A DNA stretch of 64,000 nt from Epiperipatus broadwayi (GCA_028023455.1 JAQFVV010000032.1:5058392-5122391), one strand, 5' to 3'; positions 41,391 to 53,370 are shown, counted from the first letter of the stretch. Program-made: numbers and translations. The notes: a model not told the origin generated them from the letters alone.

Positions 41391-43035
41391 ATCAATAATC
41401 CATTCGATTATATCCTATATGCTTTAGTGCAGTCATAGGAATAGAGAGAACGGTCTCTGGAATTGAATAACTATGCATTATGGCATAGATCTGTCATTTC
41501 TTCATATGAACTCTCAAGCAATAAATTTTTCTATTATTAGTATGTATTACTAATGTAATAGTTTCATTATATTATTTAAAAAGTAGTTAAATTTGAGATA
41601 CTAAGATAAACTATATTAAACAGCTGGAAAATCACCATTGATTGCGGTCTGACAGTCAAGTACAGTATTATTATTTGGCTATAGCACCGAACATAAATCT
41701 TTTATTATTAATATATATCATGGTTATTACTAAAGAATCGGTAAGAACGCAACATTATCATTATTGACCTTTTTTTTTTTACTATTTGAAAACCATCTCT
41801 ATTTTCAAAAAACAATAGAAAGTCAAATTTGTTTTGGAAATTTAAAAAAAAAAAGTTTTTTTTTTTTTTTTGTACGCTCTCATACACATACTTATATATA
41901 GATCGAAGCTTTTTAAAAACCAAATAACATTTTTTAACAAAATAATGTTATATGCATATTTTTTATTATAAGACTAAAAAGTTGTCCATAATTTGAGACT
42001 TTTTAGTTTTAAAATTTTAATTATGTTTATTAAATTATAAAATGTTATTTTTTAGATTCGATAATAGTAAGTTGGATTCTCTTTTGTTTGTAGGTCATAT
42101 GTTTCATTTCTCTTTTATAGTAATATTCTGTATGTAATTTGTAGCCGTCAGTTACAAAAATTCAGTGGATGGTAATTTAATACCTTTTTGTCTCTAGACT
42201 TTATTAAGTAAATACAATTATTCATAAGTTGAGATCATATTTCTATTTTAATTTCTTGGGAGACGAAAAAAAAAAACATTTACAAAGTAAGTTACTTTTT
42301 AAGAAAAAAGACAATAACAGAAAATGAATTTACTTTTTTTGTGATATAGTATATTTTGATTACGCTGCTAAATATATATATTATTTTTTTAGTTCAAAAT
42401 TATTATTTGTACATATTTTAATTATTCTCTGATGATTTGAAGTGTGCATTATTTTGTGACTGTGTGTGTGTATTTAAATATATTTTAGGTTTTTTTTATT
42501 TATTTAATATTCCAAACATATATACATATCTACACCAAACATAATGCGAATATTATTGCTTTATCATGTCCTGTTTACATTTAGGGCTTTTATTGAGTAA
42601 TGAATTCAAGACCTAAAAATTTCTTATCCATTCGCAGATGACTGAAGTAAAACGAATTTTATTTTGGTCACTTAAATAAACTGTTGTGCTCAATTTGCTA
42701 CCAACAAGTTAGATATTCATGGCTACCCGATTATTTCATTCTTTATTTTTTTAAAAATTGTAAACTACTTTTAGTAGACTCGTTTAAAACCAAATCTTTT
42801 CACACATGTTTCTAGGTTTGAAGTAATAAAAATGCGATTATTTAAATTTTTTTTTTTAAATAAGTATATACTAAATATTGCTATAATAATATTAATTTAA
42901 ATAAATTTAGATATTTTGAAAAAAGAATAGCTTTTCGCTTTGAAATATTGATAAAATAGTTTAAAATCCATATACTTCAACAAAAATGATGCTTTTTATA
43001 AGTATGTAGTAAAGTATAGGCTACAAATTTGTCAA
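41391..43035. other. AT-rich intergenic DNA, no gene seen
   Basis: Contains T- and A-runs near 41770 and 41843-41871. Minus-strand open frame 41708-41923 is Lys/Phe-rich from the homopolymers and is not credible. A TG-rich tract lies at 42458-42471. Confidence 0.6.
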
Positions 43036-43150
43036 GCGTTCGTTGGTAGCCGAGAGGTCAGCGCAGCCGCCTTGCAAGCAAGCAGTTGCTTGCAGACGGT
43101 TGTCGCGGGTTCGCTTCCCGGCCGATGCTTTGACATATGGGGAAAAAAAC
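43036..43150 (+). repeat. tRNA-derived SINE, family 1, near-complete copy
   Basis: GTTGGTAGCCGAGAGGTCAG (A-box-like TGGTAGCCGAGAGG) begins about 60 bp upstream of the B-box-like GGGTTCGCTTCCC at about 43107-43119. It ends with GATGCTTTGACATATGGGG and an A-run. A CTTGCAAG segment sits where a tRNA anticodon loop would be (TGC, alanine-like). It is not a functional tRNA: an extra duplicated GCAAGCA/TTGCTTGC segment disrupts the anticodon-to-variable region, and the 5' and 3' halves do not form an acceptor stem. GC content contrasts sharply with the surroundings. Confidence 0.85.
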
Positions 43151-45050
43151 CCTACAGTTTAGTTTCAATTTCTAGCGATTAACAAAAAAAAAATCTCATG
43201 TTAGTCAAGAAATAAACTGTTAGGCTAAGACATATCAATTATCCTCCAGAGCAACTATTCAAATAATTAATTCCTTTTTTAAAAAAAATTAAAATAAATA
43301 TAATAATATGGAAAATATAATTGAGGAACAAGTTTAAAAAAATCATTGTGCTCTATTAGCAAAATTAATTTCTGCCTTAAAATTACCAGCATTAGAAAAA
43401 TAAATAATATTAATTAATATGACACTTATACTCTTTGAAATAAAACAAAATAATATTTACCAATAATATTAGTAACAGTATTTTTGTGAATTCTATTATG
43501 TCAACATAAAAATTTCTATTTGATGTCACATAGAATAAGCTTTGTCTTCAGAGTTCCCACAAAATGTTGATTGTGCTTTTTAATTAATTGAAAAGTTTAA
43601 TGTAGTTCATCAGTTTTAAAAAGATCTAAAACATTTTCGCTTAAATATTAATGGTGAGAATATTCATGTAAAACTTGGATTGTTTGTGATTTGAACCCCC
43701 TAACAATTTTATCTAAATTTTGATAAATAATTATAAATAATAATTTATTGTTTGATTATAGAAAAAATAATAGTCAAAGTCGTGACAAATGTTTGTGATA
43801 TTATCATAGGTATATATGTATGTGCATGTGTAAAGAATATACATATAAGCATGTTTGTGAATATATTAATCTTTTGCTCAAAGTCAAATGGATATAGGCA
43901 AACACGTATCTATTATAATTAAGCAATAACACTATATCATTGCACCTAGTAGTTTGTAACCGCTTAAAATCCTCTTAACATTCTTATTTAAGATCTGAAT
44001 AACTGAAGCTGCGTCATAAACTTTTATTCATAGCTAATGTTTCTTAATTAATTTATTTTTAAACAAAGAAAATTTTAGTATTGAGCTCAAGCTGCTTCTT
44101 CGATGCTGACTTGATTTCCAAGCAACTGCTCACATGATTATTCTTTATTATTATTGCTATTAAGATACCTTTACATATATATCTAAAACATTTTTTATAT
44201 ATAGAGCTTGCAAAATAAAACATTTTTTTAGATTTTCGTAAAATAAATAATAGTTTTTATTATAGTAAACATTTTTGCAGAATATTTAATGAAATGAAAA
44301 CAATCTAGTAGACGACTTTTATTAATTCCCCTCCCTCTCCATTTTATTAAGAGAAGAAAAAAATGTTGAAGTATTTTATTTCTTGGCATTTATTTAAATG
44401 CTACACATAATAGAATACCGATCAGCATTTGTCTTGTTACGTATCTGAAATATGACAATTTCATTAAGCAATATTATCTCGTTCATCATTTTTCTGTCAA
44501 ATGAAAAAAAAAATATAATAGATTTTGAATTATTTGCATATGAGAAAGCCAATTTAAACTGACATCATTAAAATTAAGAAAGATTATAACGAAGTCAATC
44601 TTTCCCATTCAATCAATTTCGAATTTTTATTTGGATTTGCCTTCAGGAGGTCTGTTTTTACTCAGATAAGTATAATTAATAATCTTATTTTAGATCTAAA
44701 ACGATAATTGTAATTCTTCAACTTTTACTTGTCAATTAAGCTAATTAAAACTTTCACCAATAAATTCTACCCAAGACAGATACTTTATCAAACGTATTTT
44801 TATCAAAAATACACACATTTAATATTTTTTTAAAAAAAGTTAATTAAAGTTATTTTTTGTTTGACAGATATCAGTTTATATAATAATGAAAGATTTAAAG
44901 TGGAAAAAAATAATAATTATTTTTTTAATAACTAACTCATCAATTTAATATTTATTATTCATATATATTATAAATATTCTGCTTTGCAAAGATTCATTTT
45001 AAATTCTACATTCTCTGCTAAAGTGTCATAACTAATAGTTTATTATTATG
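43151..45050. other. AT-rich intergenic DNA, no gene seen
   Basis: No supported gene or transposon terminus. Confidence 0.6.
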
Positions 45051-45175
45051 CTTGGTTAGTGGAGGAGTGTTGTGGAATGTGAAGGTTATCAAATCTTATC
45101 CCACTGTTGTACTTCCGGCGTTCGAACTTAACGCTATTATTTTTTATGCTCAAAATTTATATGTTCTTCAGATGA
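45051..45175 (+). repeat. Short dispersed repeat, family 2 copy (SINE-like)
   Basis: CTTGGTTAGTGGAGGAGTGT at the start resembles an A-box region. CTTCCGGCGTTCGAACTTAA in the middle contains GCGTTCGAAC, which is B-box-like (GGTTCGAAnC). ATGCTCAAAATTTATATGTT then matches the family tail. This copy gives the best hint that family 2 is tRNA-derived. Confidence 0.5.
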
Positions 45176-45810
45176 TAAATCACTTATTGTATTTTAGAAT
45201 AATTTTAAATTATTAAGGAATAATTTTTTTAAAAAAATGTATAAACTTGAACTTGGAAAAGCCATATTCTAAAAAAGCATAATTATTAAAACTGACATTT
45301 TAAATAAATGAAATAACTGTATGTATTTTACTTAACTTGCTAAAAATTTAATTATTATTTTATCATTCAATTTCCAGTAAGTATCTTTATATTGTATAAA
45401 CATTAAAAGTGACTAATTTCATATTTTTTCAATGATTGTTTCTACTCTTCAAACATTGCTACTGGTTTACAGTATTTGTCAGAGCTACTATCAAAAAGAT
45501 TGTCAGCTACATGAAATCTAATAAACAAAATAAGAAAACATTTTAAAAAGTGCAAATTTTGACATGACCAGTGGAAATGTGAAAAAGCATTGATAAAAAG
45601 TGTAAATTTGATCATTTTTATATCATAGTATAAGTTTTATTTAAACAAAGCTTGATAGAGCAGATAAATGTCTCCCCATTGATACAATTACAGACACTTC
45701 ATTGGTTTTGACTCACAATTAATTTTGCTTATTACTCCTAGATAGTATTCATATTATAATTTTAATAAGTATCATTACACTAGATTACCATTTTTATCTT
45801 ATATCAAAAA

Positions 45811-45990
45811 GTCTCAAGGGGTTGTGATAAAATATCCATCTATCGTGTTCATTGGGATTGAAATCCAATCTGGGTAAATGGTAATTTTTTTCAAGGCACT
45901 CTAGAATTGATTTTATGTAGTACAACTATAGTCAATTTAGATTCATTCAGTATTGATCAATAAATGGGTATTTAACTATTATTAACAAAA
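45811..45990 (+). repeat. SINE family 3, copy B
   Basis: CAAGGGGTTGTGATAAAAT, then CATTGGGATTGAAATCCAAT (GGATTGAAATCC, B-box-like) and TTTTTTTCAAGGCACTCTAG lead to ATAAATGGGTATTTAACTAT. The TTTTTTTCA segment and the tail align with copy A at 40253. Confidence 0.65.
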
Positions 45991-46154
45991 CAAATTTCAG
46001 ATTTATTTTGCCTGGTCAGATATTCGTCAAAGCCCAAATATAAAAAAACAAATAAAAAATGGGTGTCATAATTCTGTAAGAGTTAAGCTCATGATTTACC
46101 TTTATTTGTTTAATTATAAATTTTATTAAACGCACATTTGTGTTTAAGACCTGT

Positions 46155-46210
46155 AGAGGTCCCTACCTTCGAATTTTTCAGACGCTTATTCCTAAGGTTA
46201 CAGCCTTAGT
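46155..46210. repeat. Shared ~55-bp module (also at 51694 and, in part, 5061)
   Basis: AGAGGTCCCTACCTTCGAAT then CAGACGCTTATTCCTAAGGT and TACAGCCTTAG correspond to TGAGGTCCCTACTGTTGCAT, CACATAGTTTTAAGGT and TATAGCCTTAAG at 51694-51746. They also match, in the second half, GTGCATAGTTTTAAGGTTGT and AGCCTTAA at 5063-5091. GGTCCCTAC is identical in the two full copies. The family is not identified. Confidence 0.6.
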
Positions 46211-46861
46211 AAATGTTATTTATTTGTTTAAAATGAAAATGGTTTTTATATATTTTAAAACGTTTATTTATTTTTTAAATTCTAGAATTAATGGAAGTCT
46301 ATAATAATTCCAGAAATAATTTTCAGCAAATATGTAATTCCTTTTTAGCACAGTATAATTACATTCATTGTTTTATTAACTCACACTTTCCAATCTCATT
46401 CGTTGATAACCATGATCTATTACTGTATTTTTAAAGAGTTTTATTTTATAATTTGCTCAGTGATATATCTGATTTGAAATATATTATTTATAAATGAACT
46501 ACTTTTGATTTAGTTTTTGAGTAAGTAAATAATTTACTAATCAATCCATCCAGATTTTTAATCTGTACTATCTTACTACGCAATGACTAAAATGTAATAA
46601 TTGTTGATTTATATATTACAAATAATTAAGATGAATTAAAAATAAAGCATTACTACTATAAAAACATCAGAACTATGATTATGGCATTTGTCACCAAAAT
46701 AAAAAAATAAAACCCATTTCATAAAGCATATGCACAAATATAGGCAACAGAATTATATAGTTCAGATGTTTTATGTATATACTATGCACATATAAATTAA
46801 GACTATAGTATAAACAAAATTAAGAATATTTTTAAAATACAAACATAATTTATATACTTGG

Positions 46862-47255
46862 AGTTTAAATATATTAAAGGAAATTTAAACTCAAACTTTC
46901 AACCTCCCTTCAGCTATCCACTCTATATCATATAACTGATACAAAGGACCACACACATGTGAAAAAGATAAATGATTTCCAACATATGTATTTTGTGCTG
47001 AACCAACATTCATCAATTGGTCCATGTCATCATCTCTCACACATAATTAGTGGTATCTTAATATAAAACTGAGCACTGATTATAAATGTGTGGGAGATAA
47101 TGATCTGGACCAACTGATGAGTGCTGATTCACATGAAATACATGTATTGGAGATTTATATTTTTCACATGTATGTGGTCACATGTATCAGTTATATGAAA
47201 TACAATGGATATTTGAAGGGATCTTGAAAGTCTGTGTTCAAATCCCCTATATTAA
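46862..47255. repeat. Foldback element family, most complete copy
   Basis: A left arm with ATCATATAACTGATACAAAG, CACACATGTGAAAAAGA, ATATGTATTTTGTGCTGAAC and ATCAATTGGTCC is mirrored on the right by GGACCAACTGATGAGTGCTG, CACATGAAATACATGTATTG, TTTTTCACATGTATGTGGTC and GTATCAGTTATATGAAA. It closes with TTGAAAGTCTGTGTTCAAAT. Arms are about 190 bp with a short centre near 47043-47065. Non-coding. Arms this long relative to the loop indicate a foldback or MITE-type element rather than one with short terminal repeats only. Confidence 0.85.
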
Positions 47256-48129
47256 AATTAAAAATAATAATATAGTTATTAATAGTCAATTGTGGGTGCA
47301 CACATATATTTACTGTATGTTATCTCATTTACAATAATTCAAAAAATAAAAATAATAAAAGCTTTATCATAATTTTATTTTTGAAGATAATATAAATAAT
47401 GAAGTATCAAAGTCAATTATAAGTGAACATGCTCTAGACAATATTCTTTTTTCTTCAATAACTAAGAGTCTTGCTATTAGTATACAATAATCTTTCTAAT
47501 TGTTTTGATATTCTAAAGTCTATATTGGCTTTGGAATTTATACAGTTATTCCAACTTGCCATTATTCATTTTATATTCTGGGTTAAACAATTCAAATTTT
47601 AAACTTTTTAATGCAATAATCAGAATATTACACAGTTCTTATTTTTTTGCTATTACTAAATCAATAACTTTCTTTAATACTTAAGAAAGATATTTCACAA
47701 ATTTTGTTAAATTTCATAAAACTTTTAACTTTACATTTAAAAACATTTTATTAAGTAAATATTGTATTGTACCAAAATGATAGTTAAAATGTATATGATT
47801 TCAACTTAATATGAAAAAATGCAATAGTCTCTACAGCACTCAAAGGTGAAAATTGCTTGTTATTGTATTGTAAAATTTATTAGGTTCATAAAATTTAATG
47901 TTTTATTTTTTATTTATTTATATATATATTTGTATAGTGTGTAATTGAAGCACTGCGTATTGATACACCATATATCACTCCATAATCATAGCTCTCATGT
48001 TTTATAGTATTACTACTATATTTTGAATCCATCTTAATTATTCGTAATATGTAAATCAGTTGATATGAATATTTTATCTGTATGATAATTCAATGCTGTT
48101 ATCTCTTTATGGTTGTCTATAAATCAAGC
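47256..48129. other. AT-rich intergenic DNA, no gene seen
   Basis: No recognised feature. The sequence is AT-rich with a (TA)n patch at 47920-47930. Confidence 0.6.
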
Positions 48130-49130
48130 TTTTTTTACTTTCCTTTTTGGTCATTACATTTTATGCATAGCAGGTTGGCAGACTAGTTAAGATGATGTTG
48201 TGTTTCATGGTCCCAAAACATGAATTTATATTTTGGATTGTCTTTAGCATGCTTATATAAATATTTGTGCTGTGCTATTCTAGTTTCTTATATGCATATT
48301 GGGCAATTGCACTGGATTACATGCAGTATCTGAAGTGTCTCTATCTTCTGTTTTTTTTTTTGTATTATTTATTAGCCTGTTTAGGTTTGCTGACATTTGA
48401 AAGCTCATGTTGGGTTTTGGCTCACAGATCATTTTTATTTTATTCACTAGTATATGATATAAAACATGCTGATCCATGGCTTTGTGTCTCCTTGTGGTTT
48501 TACATTTTGCTTTAATTTTTTATTGAATTTTTAAATATTTTTCATCAGTATTTCTTTGCTGCTCCCCATGCAATATTGATTTTTTATATATTCATCTAGA
48601 AACCCTTAAAAGCTGCTATTTTGTGCAACATTGGTGTTTTAGATTGTGGGTGAACAGTGATTTTATCATCATTTTGTAATCTAAGCTGTTATTTGTTCCC
48701 TTTGGATTATCATATCTAGATATTTTATGTTATGTGTATCAGTTTCATTGCTTATTGTTCATATTAATGATGATTCACTGGCAAGTAAGTTGCACATTTC
48801 TATAATTAAGTTTGTTGAGAGCATGAGTACAGGTGTATCTTTTATATATTATATTCTGATCTTTCTCTATGAATCCTGATTTTCTGTTCAGTATTTTCTA
48901 CTATTTTAGACTGCATATAATTTCACTGATAGATATCCCTATTGGCCATCATTTTTGATTCTGTAGTATTCATTATTAAATTTTGCTATTATGTCTTTGT
49001 CCATCCAATTAAGTTATATGCTTGTTAAAAAATACTGTATATTTGTAATTCCATAACTATAAGTATTCTGTTGTAACCAAAGCTTATGTGAACTTATATG
49101 TGATGTACAATATAAAGGGGCTTAGAAAAA
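48130..49130. other. Less AT-rich T-strand-biased block, unassigned
   Basis: About 1 kb with visibly more G and T on the plus strand than the surroundings (for example 48260-48500, 48600-48800). Open frames occur on both strands (48267-48515 plus, 48280-48477 minus), neither recognisable. The plus frame is strongly hydrophobic because of T-richness. A decayed retroelement or an untranslated exon on either strand is possible. I cannot decide from sequence alone. Confidence 0.3.
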
Positions 49131-50543
49131 ATATAGTAAATATTTGATTCTCATATTTTTATGAGAATTTAGATTATCTAAGTCATGGATTATATTTTCA
49201 TACTATTTTTCTGGAACCTGTCAGGCATTAAAAATGAAGCCATTTTATGTACACTTAATAGCAAAAATTGGCTTTAAAATTTAAAAAAACAAATTATGGA
49301 ATATTCATAGCAAGGCAACTTTAAACTTTTTTATAATAACAATTATTATGGATAAAAGAAAGTTTACTCAATAAAAATTATAGACAGAATATACATTGAC
49401 TAGTATAGAAAATTTACTGTCTTTTTTTCAAACATAGTAATCTTATTTTTCAAAAGTGTATTAATTCCTGACATCAGTTATTTATTTTAAAAGAAAAATA
49501 AAAAAAATTCTATATAATTTTTATGTGTTATTACAAGTAGACAATTACTTTCAATGTGTTGTGACATTCAATGAATATGGGATTGGTAGTATCAATTATG
49601 GTTAAGCTTATAACTCTGAAACACACTACATGGTTCAGTGCAATGATTACAATGATAGATGTAAAACTAAAAGTCCATGGTCAATTTAAATAAAAAAATT
49701 TAGTTTGATTACAACTTTTTTATAGATAATATTAAAATTAATTATTCAACGTACAGCTATAAAGTGCAAATTATTCAATGTAAAGTTCCATTATTTTTTA
49801 TTATTGCGATGTATTCGTTGTATGCTTTTACACAAAAGTATAAAACAATTCAAAATATACCAACAACTTTTTAAAATTAACGTAGAAGATTTTCAAAAAT
49901 TAAAATTTAAATTATGAAAGAGCAGTGAATGAATTTGAATAACCGAAAATGAAAGATGTAGTAGTTCCTTTTTTTTTTTTTTTTTGAGAAAAATCTTAAA
50001 AAAATAAATTATATAATTCTAAATATACTTACAACAGATTTGAATTATATTTTTGACTATCAGAAAATATTATTTCAAAACTATAAATTGTTAATAGATT
50101 CGACACAATAAAAAGTGGATTAATTAAAAGTTGCAAGATATATATTGCTTAAATCTAAAAAAGTTATATTAACAGATTATAGAAAATATTTAGTAAAGTA
50201 CATTCCTAAAGTAAAAAAAAAAAAAATCTGTGAAAATGGTTCAAATTTAAAGAATATTAGTAAAAAGATTTTAAAAAATGCTTTTATCAAAAATAGTTGT
50301 GCAGATAGCAACAATAATAAACATTTTGTTGAGAAAAGAAATTGTATGCAGAAGAAACAGGTATATAGAATTTAAAACAACCCATTTCAAACAAATAAAT
50401 ATGTAGAATTTTGTAAATGAGACAACACAAAAAAGTAATAATAAGTGGTAAAGAAAGCTATAAGGGAAAAAACTAAATCATAAAATATCAGTTTGGTTTT
50501 GGAATAAAATCTATTTTAATAGTAAAATACAATATATGAATTA
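49131..50543. other. AT-rich intergenic DNA, no gene seen
   Basis: The plus-strand open frame 50145-50375 is Lys/Asn-rich from A-rich sequence and is not recognised. No transposon ends seen. Confidence 0.55.
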
Positions 50544-50617
50544 ATAATAAGAAGAAGAAGAAAAAGAAGAAAAAGGAAAAAAAATTAAAAAAATAGGGAG
50601 AAAATATATGTCGATTG
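50544..50617. repeat. Polypurine (GAA-rich) tract
   Basis: About 75 bp of mainly A and G with GAAGAA and AAAAGG blocks, interrupted by a few T. Simple sequence only. Confidence 0.8.
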
Positions 50618-50853
50618 AAATTAACATATTTTAGATGAATAAATGAGATATATCACTAAACCTATGAATAATTAAAAAATCTCTAGAAAATGATAAAATT
50701 CCCCATATATTTTAAAGTCATAAAAAAAAATTATTAAAAAAATTGTATATAGAATGATTAAACAATATACCAAATGACTGCTAAACTATATAGTATTTTT
50801 TTTTTACAAAATGAAAAAGAAAACAATATGAATTACAAATCTGTAAGTTATTT

Positions 50854-51125
50854 AAAATAAGCAAAACTCTTTCCATACAGTAGTGCCACTCAAAGCAAGA
50901 CAGAGTATTCAATGGATGTCAGAAGGCTTGTGCATAAAATCCCTATCTAGTGCTTACTCATCCAGTATCCCCAAACTAGTTTCTGGCTTATGGCCTTCGT
51001 CAGTGAAGAGCTATTGGATGAGTAGGCACTAGATAGGGATTTTATGCACAAAACTTCTGGCATCCATTGATTACTCTGTCTTGCTTTGAGTGACCCTACT
51101 GACTGTATGGAGAGAGTTTTGCCTA
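50854..51125. repeat. Hairpin element with ~95-bp near-perfect arms
   Basis: Left arm segments CTTTCCATACAGTAGTGCCA, CAAAGCAAGACAGAGTATTC and GCATAAAATCCCTATCTAGT are mirrored by ACTAGATAGGGATTTTATGC, CTCTGTCTTGCTTTGAGTGA and CTGACTGTATGGAGAGAGTT on the right. Outward pairing continues through AAAATAAGCAAAACTC and its reverse complement. The loop (50965-51012) contains TTCTGGCTTATGGCCTTCGT. The minus-strand frame 50947-51147 runs across one arm and is not a credible gene. Few mismatches mean the inversion is relatively young or is kept similar by conversion. Confidence 0.85.
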
Positions 51126-51224
51126 TTTTAACAACAGTTATGAGCAAGCAAGGGATATAGTCATCATGTGCTGTAAGTTATTTATTAAGATCTTTTAAAG
51201 TTGTAATTAATAATTTGTAAAGCG

Positions 51225-51746
51225 CATACTCATTACATAAGCAATATATATTAAGACTATGTGCTTAAAATGTGAAAGTAGAGACCTCAACAAATCTAAA
51301 CACAAGATTAATGACTTTAAAAGACAAGAGCGGCCTCTTATCTTTGACCTAATTTCTAAATATATAGGTGAATCTAAAGCATTTTGATTTGAGAGTGTGA
51401 AGCTATTAACCACTTCACTGATTAAGTCCATAATTTCTATACAAACTAACATATGTGAAATCTTTCAATTTACAATTTCTAATTATAAGAACTTCATACT
51501 GACTCATTGGAAATCGAAAGATTTCACATATGTTAGTTTGTATAGAAATTGTGGATTTAATCAATGAAGTAGTTAATAGCTTCAAACTCTCAAGTCAAAA
51601 TGCTTTAGATTCACCTATATATTTAGTAATTAGGTAGAAGATAAGAAGCCACACTTGTCTTTTAAAGTCATTAATCTTGTGTTTAGATTTATTGAGGTCC
51701 CTACTGTTGCATTTTTGGCACATAGTTTTAAGGTTATAGCCTTAAG
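51225..51746. repeat. Large inverted repeat, ~220-bp arms
   Basis: Left arm segments ACCTCAACAAATCTAAACAC, GATTAATGACTTTAAAAGAC, AGGTGAATCTAAAGCATTTT and CTATACAAACTAACATATGT are mirrored at 51520-51720 (GTTTAGATTTATTGAGGTCC among them). A short loop at about 51465-51505 separates the arms. Both arms stay open over a frame (51207-51452 minus, and its counterpart on plus) carrying VVNSFxLSxQNALDSPIYL, which suggests they derive from a coding element, but I do not recognise the protein. The right arm ends in the ~55-bp module also found at 46155. Confidence 0.85.
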
Positions 51747-51785
51747 ATCTTTTGTGAAACATTTACCAAAACAAAATAATTCAAT

Positions 51786-51791
<6 letters not shown>

Positions 51792-51863
<72 letters not shown>
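51792..51863. repeat. (TA)n microsatellite
   Basis: About 72 bp of uninterrupted TA directly after the large inverted repeat. The minus-strand frame reading YIYIYI through it is a by-product. Confidence 0.96.
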
Positions 51864-51870
<7 letters not shown>

Positions 51871-52897
51871 TGAATCTGTAGATTATAAAAGTACTTGTTT
51901 AGAACTTTTGAACTGAATATCGTTTTAAAACGTAACAAAAAGCTAGGATATTGTCAAATTCTAAAACATATTTTTATTTAAAGGTTACAATAGCCATTAA
52001 ACTATATAAGATTAACATTCTTAAGAAAATAAAAAAAAAATGATTTCATTCCCTCAAAGTTACAACAGACTTTACAAAAACTATTTGATGAATTAAAGTA
52101 AAAAATAAAAATAAAGATACAGATGCTATCTCTGGATTTATAATTAATCCTTTAGAATTGTAGAAAATATTTTTTTTAAAAAATTATCAACTGAAAAAAA
52201 ATAAAATAAAATAAGTACTAAAAAATTAAAGAAATATTTTAACGACTTTTTAAAAAATAAAGGTTAATAACAAAAAATTATAAAAATTAAAAAATAATAA
52301 ATATCTTCAAAAAATGTATATATAGTTGAAAACATAAGGGATAAAATTATTGTAGAATTCAAACTTGGATATTATGTTTTAACAATAAAACAATATTAAA
52401 AGATGTTCATGTGCCTCAAAATAGAGTCTTGATACATGCGTTTCCTAATGCATCTGATACCTAAGCTTTTTACAGAAATTATCAAACACCATCTACAAAC
52501 AATGTGGCGAAATATATAAAGAAATGCATATTATGATTGATAATGAGAGACTGAAAATAAAATCCTTGAAGTATCATTAATATAAAATGGAGATACAGTA
52601 GATAAGCTTACAAAAAAATTTACACTGCATCTCAAAAGATATTTAAAAGTCTATGCAATGGATGAAAGAGATTTTAAAAAATTTTGAAATAAAAAAACAA
52701 CAACTTTAAATCAAAATTAGTAATATACTCAAAAGAATATTTATTATTCTGAAGTAAATTGATAATGTTTAGAAATGATGATTTATTAGTATTTACTGTT
52801 TAAATATAAATAGATTTTTGATTATTATAATGAATAAATTTGTAGTAAATAAAGTGAAAGACAATAATATATGTGAAATCTTTATATTTTACTGGTA
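51864..52897. other. AT-rich DNA, possible faint coding remnant
   Basis: Around 52560-52690 the plus strand reads YLKVYAMDERDFKKF after a TVDKLTKKFTLHL stretch, which has a protein-like composition. It is bounded by stops and unrecognised. It could be a scrap of a retroelement. Nothing firm. Confidence 0.25.
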
Positions 52898-53370
52898 TGT
52901 TCTCTGTCCAGTGTAAGATGGAAATAATTAGGCAATATTGTCACCAAGACATATCATCTGTGAATTACCTTTTAAATAATTATTACAGCATCTTTGTCTA
53001 AAAATTTGTGGTAATGACATTTTACTTGTAATTATAATTTGAAAAGTTTTCATCATGATGGAAATTCTCCAGCATATAACTGCATATTGTTATAGAACTT
53101 CAATATTAAGAGCTACATTATAAACGTCAATGACTTTTTTACAAAATTAAGACACAATTTTTACACAGAAATATTTTAAATAATCAATGCTTCTTAAATA
53201 TGTTTTTTATATGTATATTATGTTCTCTATCTCCAGGCAGGAGAATATTTAGGCAACAGAGATGCCATGACCAAGAAGTATTTATTGCTTGATTATAATT
53301 GGTGGTTGATTACTTGTTACTCTCTAAATGTAATTTATTTTAGCATTTCAATTTTAGAGCTATATTATAC
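52898..53370. repeat. Old direct duplication, ~320-bp offset
   Basis: TGTTCTCTGTCCAGTGTAAG with AATTAGGCAATATTGTCACC (from 52898) corresponds to TGTTCTCTATCTCCAGGCAG with ATTTAGGCAACAGAGATGCC (from 53221). About 200 bp further on, TTCAATATTAAGAGCTACAT matches TTCAATTTTAGAGCTATATT. Order is conserved but identity is moderate. The source is unidentified. Confidence 0.5.

Noticed and set aside
43044-43125. Possible functional tRNA-Ala gene
   Set aside because: A- and B-box-like elements are present, but no acceptor stem forms and the anticodon arm is disrupted. Sister copies with A-tails show it is a SINE.
51630-51938. Minus-strand frame with a YIYI core
   Set aside because: It runs through the (TA)n array, and its ends lie in the inverted-repeat arm.
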